The notes under the pieces: model-generated | What the model was told of the DNA's origin: nothing | Databases searched by the model: none | The model's input: only the letters and a program-made list of their open reading frames with translations | Translations under genes and position numbers: made by a program | In this document: piece after piece, positions 1 through 8,831 of the stretch | Layout: each line of letters starts with the position of its first letter | How positions within the stretch are numbered: position 1 is the first letter of the stretch | From: Cryobacterium sp. PH29-G1 | GTDB lineage: Bacteria; Actinomycetota; Actinomycetes; Actinomycetales; Microbacteriaceae | Direction: 5' to 3' | DNA length: 64,000 nt | Assembly (NCBI RefSeq): GCF_030063365.1 | Contig: NZ_JASISY010000006.1 | Coordinates: forward strand, 124,001-188,000

Positions 1-120
1 GAGTATCGCTATATGCGGGGCGACTACAGCTCGCCGACGCGACCCGGCGCCCAGCGCCAGACGTTCCGGCCCAATGGCTTTTGATCGTGCTGAAAGCGTT
101 CTTTGGTGGGCGGTGAAATG
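1..120. other. Unassigned sequence at window start
   Basis: I see no gene I can support here. The reading frames have no recognisable product, and the stretch probably continues the decayed integrative element that lies to the right. Confidence 0.4.
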
Positions 121-291
121 TTATTCCGAATGCGCGGTGCGTGACACAGGCCGGCTGGTTGCGACAGCCTCCGGAAGAAACTGACCGCGACCGACGTAGG
201 CGGGCTCCTGGACGGGCCGAAGTCAACCGGCACGCTGGCCCGTTGCGGGTGGAACTCCAACCCTCCGCGCGCAGTCGTGGATGCTGCCCAT
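121..291 (-). pseudogene. Small element-borne reading frame broken by an in-frame TGA
   Basis: An ATG at 289-291 overlaps the stop of the DUF6112 gene (TGATG), the coupling seen throughout this element. The frame reads 22 codons, meets TGA at 223-225, then continues for 33 open codons to TAA at 121-123. A CGA-to-TGA change would explain the break. The product is not recognised. The coupling suggests it was the next gene in the conjugative-element operon; the interruption suggests decay. It could also be chance. Confidence 0.3.
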
Positions 292-557
292 CAAAGCTTG
301 GAGCCCACGCCGAGCAGAAAGTTCACCCAGGCCACACTGGCGCCCGCAAGCGCCGCCGCGCCGCACGCGACCCAGAGCACCAGTCGAGCCCGCGTAGCCG
401 TATGAAAGTTGCCGTGCGCAGAGGCCAGCGCCCACGTCACCCCGCTGATGATCATCATGAGCACCGCGATGATGAGCACGAACCTCAACAGCGCGCCGAC
501 GATGCTTTTAAGCTCTGATGAGCCGCCGACGGCGCCGAAATCGGGAAACACGTCCAT
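291..557 (-). CDS. DUF6112 family small membrane protein of an integrative element
   Basis: The 88-residue product has two hydrophobic helices, about residues 17-47 and 58-84, and matches the DUF6112 proteins found in conjugation operons of actinobacterial integrative elements. By size and topology these resemble small pore or pilin-like transfer components, but their function is not established. I chose the ATG at 555-557 because it overlaps the stop of the upstream peptidase frame (TGATG); an ATG five codons upstream is also in frame. It is the only complete transfer-type gene left in the window. Confidence 0.75.
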   Translation of the reverse strand: MDVFPDFGAVGGSSELKSIVGALLRFVLIIAVLMMIISGVTWALASAHGNFHTATRARLVLWVACGAAALAGASVAWVNFLLGVGSKL

Positions 558-1115
558 CACGCCACCGCGCATCCGCTGGGGGCGTCGGTGAGGTCGGAAG
601 CGCCGCGGGCGGCAAGCCAGTCGACCGCATTGACGGCTGGCTGACTCGATCCGCCCGGATGGATCTCCAGGTGCAAGTGCGGACCGGTCGACTTGCCCGC
701 GGAACCAACGTCGCCGATGTGCTGGCCAGCGACCACGCTGACGCCGACCGTGACATGCATGCCCTGCTCGTACATGTGCGCGTAGAACGAGGTGACCCGA
801 TCGCCGCCGACCGTGTGCTCGATGGTGATCAGCCCGCCGTAGGTGCCGCGTGGCCCGGCGAAGCTCACGACTCCGTCGGCGACCGCGAGGATCGGCGTCC
901 CCAACGGTGCCGCAAGGTCACTGCCGACGTGAAAGCGACGTTCACCGGTGTACGGATCGATGCGCCATCCGAAGCTGTCGGTGTTCGTATACGTGCCCGC
1001 AGTCAGCGGAAACACGACCCGCGATGACTCGGCAACGCTCGAAGCGCGGGTCAGCGCAACCAGAATCGCTTCCGCAACTGGCTCATAGTTCGCGTACCGG
1101 TCCGGATATCGAACC
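557..1115 (-). pseudogene. 5'-truncated M23 metallopeptidase (LysM/lysostaphin-type peptidoglycan hydrolase)
   Basis: The frame encodes the C-terminal catalytic domain of an M23 endopeptidase. The metal-binding HxxxD is visible in RRFHVGSDLAAP and the HxH in TGPHLHLEIH. In such elements this enzyme opens the cell wall for the transfer apparatus. The usual start, signal peptide and N-terminal region are missing. To the right of about position 1113 the same frame only reads integrase DNA out of frame, so the gene begins inside the remains of the integrase. Without its own start or signal sequence it is probably not expressed as a working secreted hydrolase. Confidence 0.75.
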
Positions 1116-1757
1116 GAGCTGCCCGTCGGGTCGGGGACCGGAGACGTGGCCGACACCGGCCTCCCACTGTGCGATAGCAACGCGGATCTTGTTGACCTCG
1201 ACCGCGGTGAGTGCATCGGGGATGTGGGGCTCGCGGTGCAGCCGGGCCACATGGTCCATCGGGTTGGTCGGGAGGATCTCGTGCCGAACCGCGAGTTCGA
1301 GCGCCAGGCGCAGCACGACGCGCGATTGCTTGGCGCGGCTGTAGGAGAGCTTCGCCATCTGCTTGATGAATTGATCGCAGCGCACCACGCCGATCTCGCG
1401 CAGGGTGAGATATTGAAACACCGGCAGCACGAGCGTGCGCATGTTGCGCTCATACAGGTTGCGGGTGGTCTTGGAGATTCGACCCTCCGCGTCGATGTCG
1501 TCCAGCCAATACTTCACCAGGTCGGTGAAGGGGCTGTCTGGAGTCAGGAAGCCGTTCGTGGGCTGCACTTCGGTTCTCTCAGCCAGCTTGCTCTTCAGCG
1601 CGCGTTCGGCCGCCTTGGCGGTGCTGCCGGTGGCCTGCACTTGGCGCGATTGGCCATCCCAGTCCCGGTAGTGGGTTCGGGCCTCGAACTGGCCCGACGG
1701 CCTGATGCGGGTGATGATGTCGCCGAAGGTGCCGATCGTCTGACGTGGCCGCGACAT
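1083..1757 (-). pseudogene. Truncated tyrosine recombinase (integrase), N-terminal half only
   Basis: Residues 1 to about 60 form the arm-binding region and about 70-190 the SAM-like core-binding domain of a phage/ICE-type tyrosine integrase. After GQLG, near residue 215, the sequence switches to unrelated codons and stops at residue 224. Family members run to about 400 residues, so the whole catalytic domain with its Arg-His-Arg-Tyr residues is gone. The break coincides with the start of the M23 peptidase sequence, which indicates one internal deletion. The gene starts 4 bases after the small HTH gene and lies just beyond the 3' end of tRNA-Pro, the usual place for an integrase. Confidence 0.8.
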
Positions 1758-1761
1758 CAGT

Positions 1762-2001
1762 TCACCGCCGAGCGGGGGTGCCGGGCTGCCCAGACGGTTC
1801 GCGCTGCTGGGCCATCCACGCCTGCACGTCGGAGATTGCGAATTTCAGATGCTTGCCGAACCGGTACGCGGCCGGACCTTTGCCGTGCACGCGCCAGTCG
1901 TAGACAGTGGAGACCGGGATGCCGAGGTAGTTCGCCAGCTCGGCGACATCCATCAGCGGCTCCAACGAGACCGTGGCTGAAGTTGCTTCGTGTGTGTTCA
2001 T
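1762..2001 (-). CDS. Excisionase-like helix-turn-helix protein
   Basis: The 79-residue protein holds a MerR/excisionase-type winged HTH: the segment MDVAELANYLGIPVSTVYDW is typical, followed by a basic wing around FGKHLKFAISDVQAWM. Small proteins of this kind sit directly upstream of integrases in actinobacterial elements and act as excisionase or integrase regulator. I chose the ATG at 1999-2001; an upstream in-frame start at 2025 would add eight residues with no better support. The gene looks intact although its integrase partner is broken. Confidence 0.7.
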   Translation of the reverse strand: MNTHEATSATVSLEPLMDVAELANYLGIPVSTVYDWRVHGKGPAAYRFGKHLKFAISDVQAWMAQQREPSGQPGTPARR

Positions 2002-2143
2002 ATTCCGTAGGTACGCCAGGCGCACCTAAACAATCAAAGACGACCAATACTGACCTGCGCACCTCACACGAGAGAGCGGCCGAGGGGCGTTCAGAGAGGG
2101 GTAAAAGGTAGGTTTTCGGTAGGGTGATCAATTTCTTAACCTA

Positions 2144-2178
2144 AAAAGTCCCGGAAACCCTTGAGTTTCCGGGACTTT

Positions 2179-2179
<1 letters not shown>
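2144..2179 (-). terminator. Rho-independent terminator after tRNA-Pro
   Basis: A perfect 15-bp inverted repeat (AAAAGTCCCGGAAAC at 2144-2158, its complement at 2165-2179) closes a 6-base loop. Read on the minus strand, the stem is GC-rich and runs into a T tract at its 3' edge, directly downstream of the tRNA. Confidence 0.8.
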
Positions 2180-2255
<76 letters not shown>

Positions 2256-2618
2256 CCGCTTCCACAATACGATTTCAAACTTCAAAACCTGCGGAAGACA
2301 ACTGTACGAGCTTACCGCTTTATTCGGGGCTCAGAAACACATAGGCGGAGCCGTGACGGCGGCGGGATGGATTTGCGAACCTTGGCGGTCCCTGCGCTGT
2401 AGAGGGGAGCGCTAGATGCCGGCGCACGCCCACGGGCTTCGACCAGTCCCGCGATCGCCAGATAGATTGGTTACCCTGCGTGTGTCGCCGACCGAGTCAC
2501 CACGATGCGCCTCGCCGGTGCCGTCGCCCTGACCTGCACCAGCGCGCACGCACGCATCCGCTTAAACACCACCAACGCCGGCATTCCCGGTCGCCACTGT
2601 CGCGAAGGACCACGCACC
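2256..2618. other. Intergenic region between tRNA-Pro and the SDR gene
   Basis: This holds the promoter region of the tRNA (minus strand) and of the SDR gene (plus strand). A GAAGGA ribosome-binding site lies just before 2619. Open frames through it carry no recognisable protein. I see no hairpin or repeat beyond one copy of the dispersed GCATCCGCT motif at 2554. Confidence 0.5.
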
Positions 2619-3437
2619 ATGACCAAAACCATCATCATCACCGGTGCCAGCGACGGGATCGGAGCCGCTGCTGCCCGCCGGCTCTCAGCAGACGGCCACC
2701 GCATCGTGGTCGTGGGGCGCTCGGACAGTAAAACAGCTGACATCGCCAAAGAGATCGGGGCGAAGCACTACGTGGCGGATTTCGCTGATCTCTCGCAAGT
2801 GCGTGGCCTCGCCGATGACTTGCTCGCCGCCTACCCGTCGATCGACGTTCTCGCGAACAACGCCGGGGGAATTATGGGTGCGCGCACCCTGACCGTCGAC
2901 GGCCATGAAATGACTTTTCAGGTCAACCATCTTGCACCGTTTCTTCTGACCACCCTGCTCATGCCCAGCCTGGTGGCGGGCAAAGCGACCGTGATTCAAA
3001 CGGCGAGCCTCGCTGCCCGCATCTACGGCAAGTTCGACATTGACGACCTGCAAAACGCCCACGATTACGCGCCCCAGACGGCCTACGGAAACGCCAAACT
3101 GGCCAATATTCTGTTCACGAGAGAACTTCAGCGTCGTTACGCAGACCAAGGCCTCTCGGCGGTCTCCTTCCATCCCGGCGTGGTTGGGACGAGCTTCGCC
3201 AACGACACCACCCACGTCATGCGTTTTTTGTACCATGGGCCGCTCAAGCGGATGCTCACCATCACCGCCGACAAGGGTGCCGACCAGCTGGTCTGGCTCG
3301 CCGAGGGCATTCCCGGCACCACCTTTGAGCCTGGGGGATACTACGAATCGAAAAAGCTGGCTAAGAAAGTCAACCCGGACGCGAACGACGCGATTCTCGC
3401 TCGTTTACTCTGGGAACGGTCCGCAGCGCTGGTCTAA
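2619..3437 (+). CDS. Short-chain dehydrogenase/reductase (SDR) family oxidoreductase
   Basis: The 272-residue protein is a classical-size SDR. The nucleotide-binding TGASDGIG is at residues 8-15, NNAG at 80-83, and the catalytic YxxxK at Tyr156 and Lys160. It resembles the retinol-dehydrogenase/WW-domain-oxidoreductase-like branch (NHLAPFLLT, FHPGVVGT), so an NAD(P)H-dependent carbonyl or alcohol substrate is expected; the substrate cannot be read from sequence. The ATG at 2619 follows GAAGGA by 10 bases; the open frame extends upstream to 2505 but without family similarity. It is a single-gene unit ending in its own terminator. Confidence 0.85.
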   Translation: MTKTIIITGASDGIGAAAARRLSADGHRIVVVGRSDSKTADIAKEIGAKHYVADFADLSQVRGLADDLLAAYPSIDVLANNAGGIMGARTLTVDGHEMTFQVNHLAPFLLTTLLMPSLVAGKATVIQTASLAARIYGKFDIDDLQNAHDYAPQTAYGNAKLANILFTRELQRRYADQGLSAVSFHPGVVGTSFANDTTHVMRFLYHGPLKRMLTITADKGADQLVWLAEGIPGTTFEPGGYYESKKLAKKVNPDANDAILARLLWERSAALV

Positions 3438-3455
3438 CGCCCGGCAGTACGGATG

Positions 3456-3483
3456 CCGACAGCGACCTACGCTGTCGGTTTTT
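3456..3483 (+). terminator. Rho-independent terminator of the SDR gene
   Basis: CCGACAGC (3456-3463) pairs with GCTGTCGG (3471-3478) and is followed by five T residues. It lies 18 bases after the SDR stop codon. Confidence 0.75.
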
Positions 3484-3615
3484 CGTTGCTGTCGATCCGT
3501 TCGCCGGGTACCCGTTTCGCGGCGAACCTAACACCGACACCGTGGGCCCCGCACCGAAACCGACTCCTGAGCCTCACACCGACTCTGGTTGACCCTGGCT
3601 TCTACACTGGTCCCT

Positions 3616-3720
3616 ATGAGACCGAAAAACGCGCTCAACAAGGCGAAGCATTGGGCGCAGGTTATTGCGGGTAGCTGCAGATTCAGGCACAGGGCGCTGG
3701 CCAATGAGGTCAGCCCGTGA
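3616..3720 (+). CDS. Possible 34-residue leader peptide overlapping the antiporter start
   Basis: An ATG at 3616 opens a short basic frame, MRPKNALNKAKHWAQVIAG and onward, whose TGA at 3718-3720 overlaps the antiporter's GTG start at 3717 (GTGA). It is rich in Lys and Arg. The overlap suggests translational coupling, either as a leader peptide or as the remains of a small gene. No family is recognised and the length alone is weak evidence. Confidence 0.35.
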   Translation: MRPKNALNKAKHWAQVIAGSCRFRHRALANEVSP

Positions 3721-4901
3721 TCCTCAGCTTTGGCATCGTGTTGCTCGCTGCCATTCTGATCTCGGGAATCGCACACCGCACGGTGCTGTCCACGGCGGTG
3801 CTGTTCCTGGTCGCGGGTTTTCTGCTCGGGCAGGGGATGGCCGGAGTCGTTGTGCTGCAGGCCGGCGATGCCCAGGTGAGCGAGATCGCGCAGATCGCCC
3901 TGTTTGTCGTGCTGTTCACCGATGGACAGCGGCTCGCCGTGCGGGAGCTCAGGCGGGCCTGGCGTTTACCCGGCCGGGCACTGCTTCTGGGCATGCCGCT
4001 GACGTTCGTCATCACGGCGCTGCTCGGCGTGTGGCTCGTGGGCCTGCCCTGGACGGAAGCGCTGCTGGTCGCCGCAGTGCTCGCCCCCACCGATCCGGTG
4101 TTCGCCTCGGCAATCGTTGGCCGCATCGAGATTCCGGCTCGAATTCGCGGCCTGCTCAACGTGGAATCAGGGCTCAACGACGGACTCGCCCTCCCGGTAG
4201 TGCTCATCCTCATCGCCTCAATCGGCGGTCCGGAAGTCGACTATTTCGTGCTCGCCCTCGAGCTGGTGGGCGGCGTCGTGCTCGGAGTGGCCGTTCCGCT
4301 GCTCGTCACATTTCTGCTGCGCATTCCCTACCTGGCAGCGACGCCGTTGTATGCCTCACTCGGCCCGCTCGCGATCGCGATCATCATCTACGGCGTCGCC
4401 ACCGGCACGGGAGCAAACCTGTATCTGGCTGCTTTCTCGGCGGGCATCACCATCGCCAGCGCGGCGCCCGAGCTGCGTGATGCTTTCATCGAATACGGCG
4501 AATACATCGCCGAGATCATTAAGCTGCTGGCCATCTTCGTGTTCGGCGCGCTCATCACGCCGAGCTTTCTGGGCGACGTATCACCGCTCGGGTACCTCTT
4601 CGCTGTCTTGATTTTGGTGATTGCCCGGCCGGTAGCCGTGGAACTCTCGCTCATCGGCAGCAAACTACCGTGGGAGGAACGCGCCACCGCAGCGTGGTTC
4701 GGCCCGAAGGGTTTCGCGTCGGTGCTCTACGGCCTGCTGGTGCTGGAGAGCGGCAATGCCGACGCTGATCATTTGTTTCACCTCATCGTTGTGGCGATCT
4801 CTATTTCGATCATTGCCCATTCCTCCACCGACGTGCCCATTGCCGGATATTTCGCCCGACTGGAGAAGCAGGATCGGGCGCGGTCGGGCATCGTCCAGTA
4901 G
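3717..4901 (+). CDS. Na+/H+ antiporter-type cation:proton exchanger (CPA family)
   Basis: This 394-residue integral membrane protein has about 11-12 hydrophobic segments and the Na+/H+ exchanger fold. The family hallmarks APTDPVFASA and ESGLNDG (near residue 150, with the transport Asn-Asp pair) are present. It should exchange Na+ or K+ for protons at the cytoplasmic membrane in pH or salt homeostasis. There is no cytoplasmic TrkA-N/TrkA-C domain; the protein ends shortly after the last helix. It starts with GTG, overlapping a possible short upstream peptide. The cation cannot be told from the sequence. Confidence 0.85.
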   Translation: MILSFGIVLLAAILISGIAHRTVLSTAVLFLVAGFLLGQGMAGVVVLQAGDAQVSEIAQIALFVVLFTDGQRLAVRELRRAWRLPGRALLLGMPLTFVITALLGVWLVGLPWTEALLVAAVLAPTDPVFASAIVGRIEIPARIRGLLNVESGLNDGLALPVVLILIASIGGPEVDYFVLALELVGGVVLGVAVPLLVTFLLRIPYLAATPLYASLGPLAIAIIIYGVATGTGANLYLAAFSAGITIASAAPELRDAFIEYGEYIAEIIKLLAIFVFGALITPSFLGDVSPLGYLFAVLILVIARPVAVELSLIGSKLPWEERATAAWFGPKGFASVLYGLLVLESGNADADHLFHLIVVAISISIIAHSSTDVPIAGYFARLEKQDRARSGIVQ

Positions 4902-4939
4902 CGCGAATATACGGGCCTGCCGATAGGGTGATCAGCATC

Positions 4940-5707
4940 ATGCAGATAAGTGCAATCGGTATCTCGGCCCTCAAAGGGGGTCGCCACCAGCCGCGGCAAC
5001 AGGTGCTGCTCGATGCTGACGGGCCCGTCGGGGACCGCGACTTCGCTTTCATTGATCAGGAGAGCGGACGGGTGCTGAAAACAGTCGAGCATCCACTTTT
5101 TCTCCGGTGCGAAGCCCGGTGGGGCGACGGGATGCTCACAATGGACGTCGATGGCCGGCCGGTGACCGCCGTACCGGAGACGACGGGAACCTTTCTCGAG
5201 CTGGACTACTGGGGCCGAGCGACCGCCATGGAGATTGTCGACGGGCCCTGGGCAGGCGAGGTCTCCCGTCTGGTGGGACGTGACGTCGTGCTCGCGCGGA
5301 GCGTGGTCGCCGGAGGCGTGGTCTACGGCGATGCCGTCACTATTGCCACGACCAGCTCGCTCGAACGGCTGGCCCGGGAATCGGGGATTGCCGTCGATGC
5401 GCGCCGGTTTCGGAGCACGTTCACCATCGATACCGGTGACGCCGCTGCTCACGTTGAGGATCTCTGGGCTGGCCGCGAACTGCACATCGGGGGAGCCCGG
5501 CTGCTCGTGAAGGCCGGCATCCCTCGGTGCGCAGTTATCGATTTCGATCCGAACACGGGCGCCAGTGGCACCAACCTGCTGAAGACTCTCGCCGGCTATC
5601 GATTGCAGGCGAGCGATATCATGTTCGGCGTCTATGCGGAGGTCCTTCAAGCGGGTACCGTGTCGGTCGGTGACGACGCGGTTCTCGTGGCTACGCCGCC
5701 GCGCTGA
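4940..5707 (+). CDS. MOSC domain-containing protein
   Basis: An N-terminal MOSC-type beta-barrel is followed by a MOSC domain with the conserved Cys in GIPRCAVIDFDPNTG near residue 196. MOSC proteins, related to the sulfurase C-terminal domain and the mARC/YiiM group, bind molybdenum cofactor or carry sulfur, and several reduce N-hydroxylated compounds. This one has no fused ferredoxin domain. The ATG at 4940 is preferred; an in-frame GTG at 4928 adds four residues. The gene stands between two cation exchangers without obvious coupling to either. Confidence 0.8.
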   Translation: MQISAIGISALKGGRHQPRQQVLLDADGPVGDRDFAFIDQESGRVLKTVEHPLFLRCEARWGDGMLTMDVDGRPVTAVPETTGTFLELDYWGRATAMEIVDGPWAGEVSRLVGRDVVLARSVVAGGVVYGDAVTIATTSSLERLARESGIAVDARRFRSTFTIDTGDAAAHVEDLWAGRELHIGGARLLVKAGIPRCAVIDFDPNTGASGTNLLKTLAGYRLQASDIMFGVYAEVLQAGTVSVGDDAVLVATPPR

Positions 5708-5803
5708 AGGCCGCGACGAGGCATATTCACCGGCACCAGCCGTGTGGTGGCAGAATACGACCACGTTGAGGCCAGCTGAGGTCGACGCGAATGGGAGCAA
5801 GAC

Positions 5804-6862
5804 ATGTCGTCCTGGCCGTTGTGGGTGCTCGCCGTAATATTTCTCGTCGGCGCCGTCGTGATTTGGGCGGCTGGCATCCAGCTGTCGAAGACGACGGATG
5901 TGCTCGACGCGAGGCTTCACCTCGGCAGCGCGTTGGGCGGACTTATCGTGCTCGCCCTTGCGACAAATCTTCCAGAAATCGCGATCACCGTGAGCGCTGC
6001 AATGTCGGGCAGCCTCGATATAGCCGTGGGAAACATTCTGGGTGGCATCGCCCTGCAGACCGTGGTGCTGGTGATATTGGACTTCTTCGGCCGGCGTGGG
6101 CAGGGAGTGAAACCCCTGACCTATCGCGCGGCGTCGTTGACGCTCGTGCTGGAAACGCTCGTAGTCGTCGCCGTGCTCGCTGCGGTGATCGCAGGTAGCC
6201 AACTGCCGTCGACCCTCGTTTTTGCTCGGCTAACGCCGGATGTACTTGTGATTGCCCTGCTGTGGATCGTCGGTCTCTTCCTGATCCAGCGAGCGGGCAA
6301 GGGACTCCCCTGGCACGAGAGCGGCCAGGCGCCGGACTCGTCGCCGCACGTGCAGGGGCATCGTCGGCACACCCCCGAGAAAAAGATGAGCGTTTCGAAG
6401 GCAGCGGTCATCTTTACCGTGTCGGCCGTGGCCACCCTGGTCGCCGGTGTGGTGCTCGAACGAGCGGGGGAGGCGGCATCGACACAAATTGGCCTCTCCG
6501 GAGTCTTGTTCGGCGCGACTGTTCTCGCCCTGGCCACGTCCCTGCCGGAGATTTCCACCGGCCTCCAGGCGGTGAAACAGGGAGACGACAACCTCGCCGT
6601 CAGTGACATCCTCGGCGGCAATGCGTTTCTTCCCGTGCTCTTCCTGGTAGCTACCGTCATCTCGGGCAAAGCCGTCTTGCCGCAGGCCAATTCCAGCGAT
6701 ATCTACCTCACCGCGCTGGCCGCGCTGCTCACCCTCGTATACACGGTCGGGCTGATCTTCCGTGCGAAACGTCGCATTCTGGGGATGGGAATCGATTCCC
6801 TGGCCGTGCTGGTGCTGTACATCGTGGGTATCGTCGGTCTGTTCGCCATGTCGGCAGCATAG
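5804..6862 (+). CDS. Sodium:calcium antiporter (CaCA superfamily)
   Basis: The 352-residue membrane protein has the two inverted alpha-repeats of the CaCA family: ALATNLPEIA at residues 51-60 and LALATSLPEIS near 241-251, each contributing the ion-binding Glu. A hydrophilic loop around residues 175-195 separates the halves. The expected role is Ca2+ (or another cation) extrusion in exchange for Na+ or H+ at the cytoplasmic membrane. It appears to be monocistronic. Confidence 0.85.
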   Translation: MSSWPLWVLAVIFLVGAVVIWAAGIQLSKTTDVLDARLHLGSALGGLIVLALATNLPEIAITVSAAMSGSLDIAVGNILGGIALQTVVLVILDFFGRRGQGVKPLTYRAASLTLVLETLVVVAVLAAVIAGSQLPSTLVFARLTPDVLVIALLWIVGLFLIQRAGKGLPWHESGQAPDSSPHVQGHRRHTPEKKMSVSKAAVIFTVSAVATLVAGVVLERAGEAASTQIGLSGVLFGATVLALATSLPEISTGLQAVKQGDDNLAVSDILGGNAFLPVLFLVATVISGKAVLPQANSSDIYLTALAALLTLVYTVGLIFRAKRRILGMGIDSLAVLVLYIVGIVGLFAMSAA

Positions 6863-7001
6863 ATAGCGACCTCTCCGGCGGTATCAGGGTGCTCACAGCC
6901 GAAGGCCGGGTGGGTATCGACCGGCCGAAGCTAGCCCCCTCAGGCGGGATCGTCGCCACGAGCAGTACGCCGTGGCTCATAATCCAGCGGCACCAGTTCC
7001 G

Positions 7002-7349
7002 TCAGCGAGTGGGCATTGTATAAAAAGGGAGATCATTGCAACCGGCCTCGAGCATTTCGAGCCGAGTGCTATCGGTATTGTCACCCAACAACGTCAGAAG
7101 GGTCACGCTGTCGCGCGCGGCGATGGCGTCGCAAGCTGCCACGGAGTCAAAATGTGCTGGGTAGATGATTATTGCGAGAATCACCGCGGTCAGACCAGAG
7201 ACCCAGGTGCCGACGGCAATGCCTTTCCCCTTGTGGGCGATTTGAAGGCCAACAGCAAATATGGCCGCCCCTACCGGGACGAACAAAATGCCCAGCAACA
7301 AGGGGCCAAGAATCGAAGCCAGGCCGATCCAGAGGGCGGGGTCGCGCAT
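7002..7349 (-). CDS. Hypothetical membrane protein
   Basis: The product of 115 residues has two or three hydrophobic helices (about residues 4-35 and 45-65), then a soluble tail with two Cys residues and many Asp/Thr residues. I recognise no family. The ATG at 7347-7349 puts the first helix at the N terminus; the frame stays open to 7460 but that extension looks non-coding. The gene is convergent with the exchanger gene and divergent from the DUF3090 gene. Confidence 0.5.
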   Translation of the reverse strand: MRDPALWIGLASILGPLLLGILFVPVGAAIFAVGLQIAHKGKGIAVGTWVSGLTAVILAIIIYPAHFDSVAACDAIAARDSVTLLTLLGDNTDSTRLEMLEAGCNDLPFYTMPTR

Positions 7350-7489
7350 AATTTTGTACCCCCAATGAGGTTGTTGCCCAGCATCCACCCGCAGTGCCCC
7401 AGGCGCAAGCCCAATTTGGGAGTGTGAGCAAGCGGATGCCGCGGTGCAGGCCACAGACACCGCGCACCTGCCGCGCCTAAAGTGTTCTT

Positions 7490-8041
7490 ATGCCCACAAT
7501 CATTCACGAGTTCGCCTGGCCCGATCGGGTCGTTGTCGGCACCATCGGTCTGCCGGGGTCACGCACGTTCTACCTGCAGGTACGAGCCGGAGCGCAGGTC
7601 GTGAGTATTGCCCTCGAAAAACAGCAGTCCGCCCTGCTCGCCGAGAAGATCGACGAGATTCTCGACCAGCTCATCACCTTTGAGGGCAACCCGTTCAGCA
7701 TTCCAACGTCGACTCCCGTTGAACTTGTCGACAACGACCCGCTGGAGCAGCCCATTGCGGAGGAGTTTCGGATCGGAGCGCTGACCCTGAGCTGGGACCC
7801 TTCGACGGTGCAGGTGGTCATCGAGGCCTACCCCCTGCCGGACGACGACGGCGAGGACGACGACCCGGACATGGACAGTACGGAGGTGCCGGAGATGTTG
7901 CTCGTGCGCATGCCCGTGGGCACCGCCCGAGCATTCGCCATGCGTACCCGGGAGGTTGTGGGTGCCGGTCGCCCGATGTGCCCGCTCTGCGGTTACCCGG
8001 TTGATGCTGACGGTCACACCTGCACCCTGCCCGACATCTGA
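7490..8041 (+). CDS. DUF3090 family protein
   Basis: The 183-residue protein matches the actinobacterial DUF3090 family, beginning MPTIIHEFAWPDRVVVGTIG. It has an acidic patch in the middle (DDDGEDDDPDMD) and a C-terminal Cys motif CPLCGYPVDADGHTC that looks like a zinc ribbon. The function is unknown. Its stop overlaps the start of the next gene (TGATG). The DUF3090-SCO1664 pair is widespread in Actinobacteria, often near a phosphoglycerate-mutase-like gene and mycothiol genes; those partners are not next to it here. Confidence 0.9.
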   Translation: MPTIIHEFAWPDRVVVGTIGLPGSRTFYLQVRAGAQVVSIALEKQQSALLAEKIDEILDQLITFEGNPFSIPTSTPVELVDNDPLEQPIAEEFRIGALTLSWDPSTVQVVIEAYPLPDDDGEDDDPDMDSTEVPEMLLVRMPVGTARAFAMRTREVVGAGRPMCPLCGYPVDADGHTCTLPDI

Positions 8042-8808
8042 TGCCGCCACCCGACCTCGAGGCCGGTGAGCTGACACTGACGGGCCGCCTCACGACGGCG
8101 TCCAACGCCACGTTCCTCGGCAGCATCGAGGGGGTTGCGGTGGTCTACAAGCCGATTATGGGGGAGCATCCGCTGTGGGACTTTGCCGATGGCACCCTCG
8201 CGCACCGCGAGATCGCGGCCTACCTGGTCTCGGAGGCCCTCGGCTGGAACGTCGTACCGCGCACCTGGCTGCGCGACGGCCCGATGGGCGAGGGCATGGT
8301 GCAGCTCTGGCAGCACGCCGACCCCGCCCAGAACGCCGTCGACCTCGTGGCCTCGACGGCTGTGCCCGGCGTCGGGTGGCGACCCGTTTTCGAGGGACGC
8401 GACGAGCACGAACGGATGGTCACCCTCATTCACGAGGACACGCCGACGCTTCGACGTATGGCCGTGTTTGACGTGATCGTGAACAACGCCGACCGCAAGG
8501 GTGACCACGTTCTGGCGATGCCCGACGGTCACCGGCACGGTGTCGATCACGGGCTCACCTTTCACGTTGACCACAAACTGCGCACCGTGCTGTGGGGCTG
8601 GCTCGGCGACGCGCTCAGCGCCGACGAACTACACGGCATCGACCGGGTGCGCACCGGCTTGTCGGGCGAGCTCGGAGCGACCCTGGCCGATTTGCTCAGC
8701 ACGGCCGAAATCGCGGCGCTTTCCGCGCGCTGTGACCGGTTGCGCACTGCCGAACGGTTTCCGGCCCCGAGCGGACAGATGCCCGCCGTGCCCTGGCCCC
8801 TATTCTGA
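8041..8808 (+). CDS. SCO1664 family protein (PI3/4-kinase-like fold)
   Basis: The 255-residue protein is of the SCO1664 family, which has a lipid-kinase/HipA-like fold. VVYKP gives the nucleotide-binding Lys, MAVFDVIVNNADRKGDH gives the catalytic loop and GVDHGLTFH the metal site. A protein or small-molecule kinase activity is plausible from these motifs but not demonstrated as far as I know. It overlaps the DUF3090 gene by one base, so the two products probably act together. Confidence 0.85.
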   Translation: MPPPDLEAGELTLTGRLTTASNATFLGSIEGVAVVYKPIMGEHPLWDFADGTLAHREIAAYLVSEALGWNVVPRTWLRDGPMGEGMVQLWQHADPAQNAVDLVASTAVPGVGWRPVFEGRDEHERMVTLIHEDTPTLRRMAVFDVIVNNADRKGDHVLAMPDGHRHGVDHGLTFHVDHKLRTVLWGWLGDALSADELHGIDRVRTGLSGELGATLADLLSTAEIAALSARCDRLRTAERFPAPSGQMPAVPWPLF

Positions 8809-8831
8809 CCAGATCGTGCAACGCTTGGTGC

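Noticed and set aside
4778..6202. A 474-codon frame on the minus strand
   Set aside because: It crosses three plus-strand features including an intergenic region; composition is that of a shadow frame.
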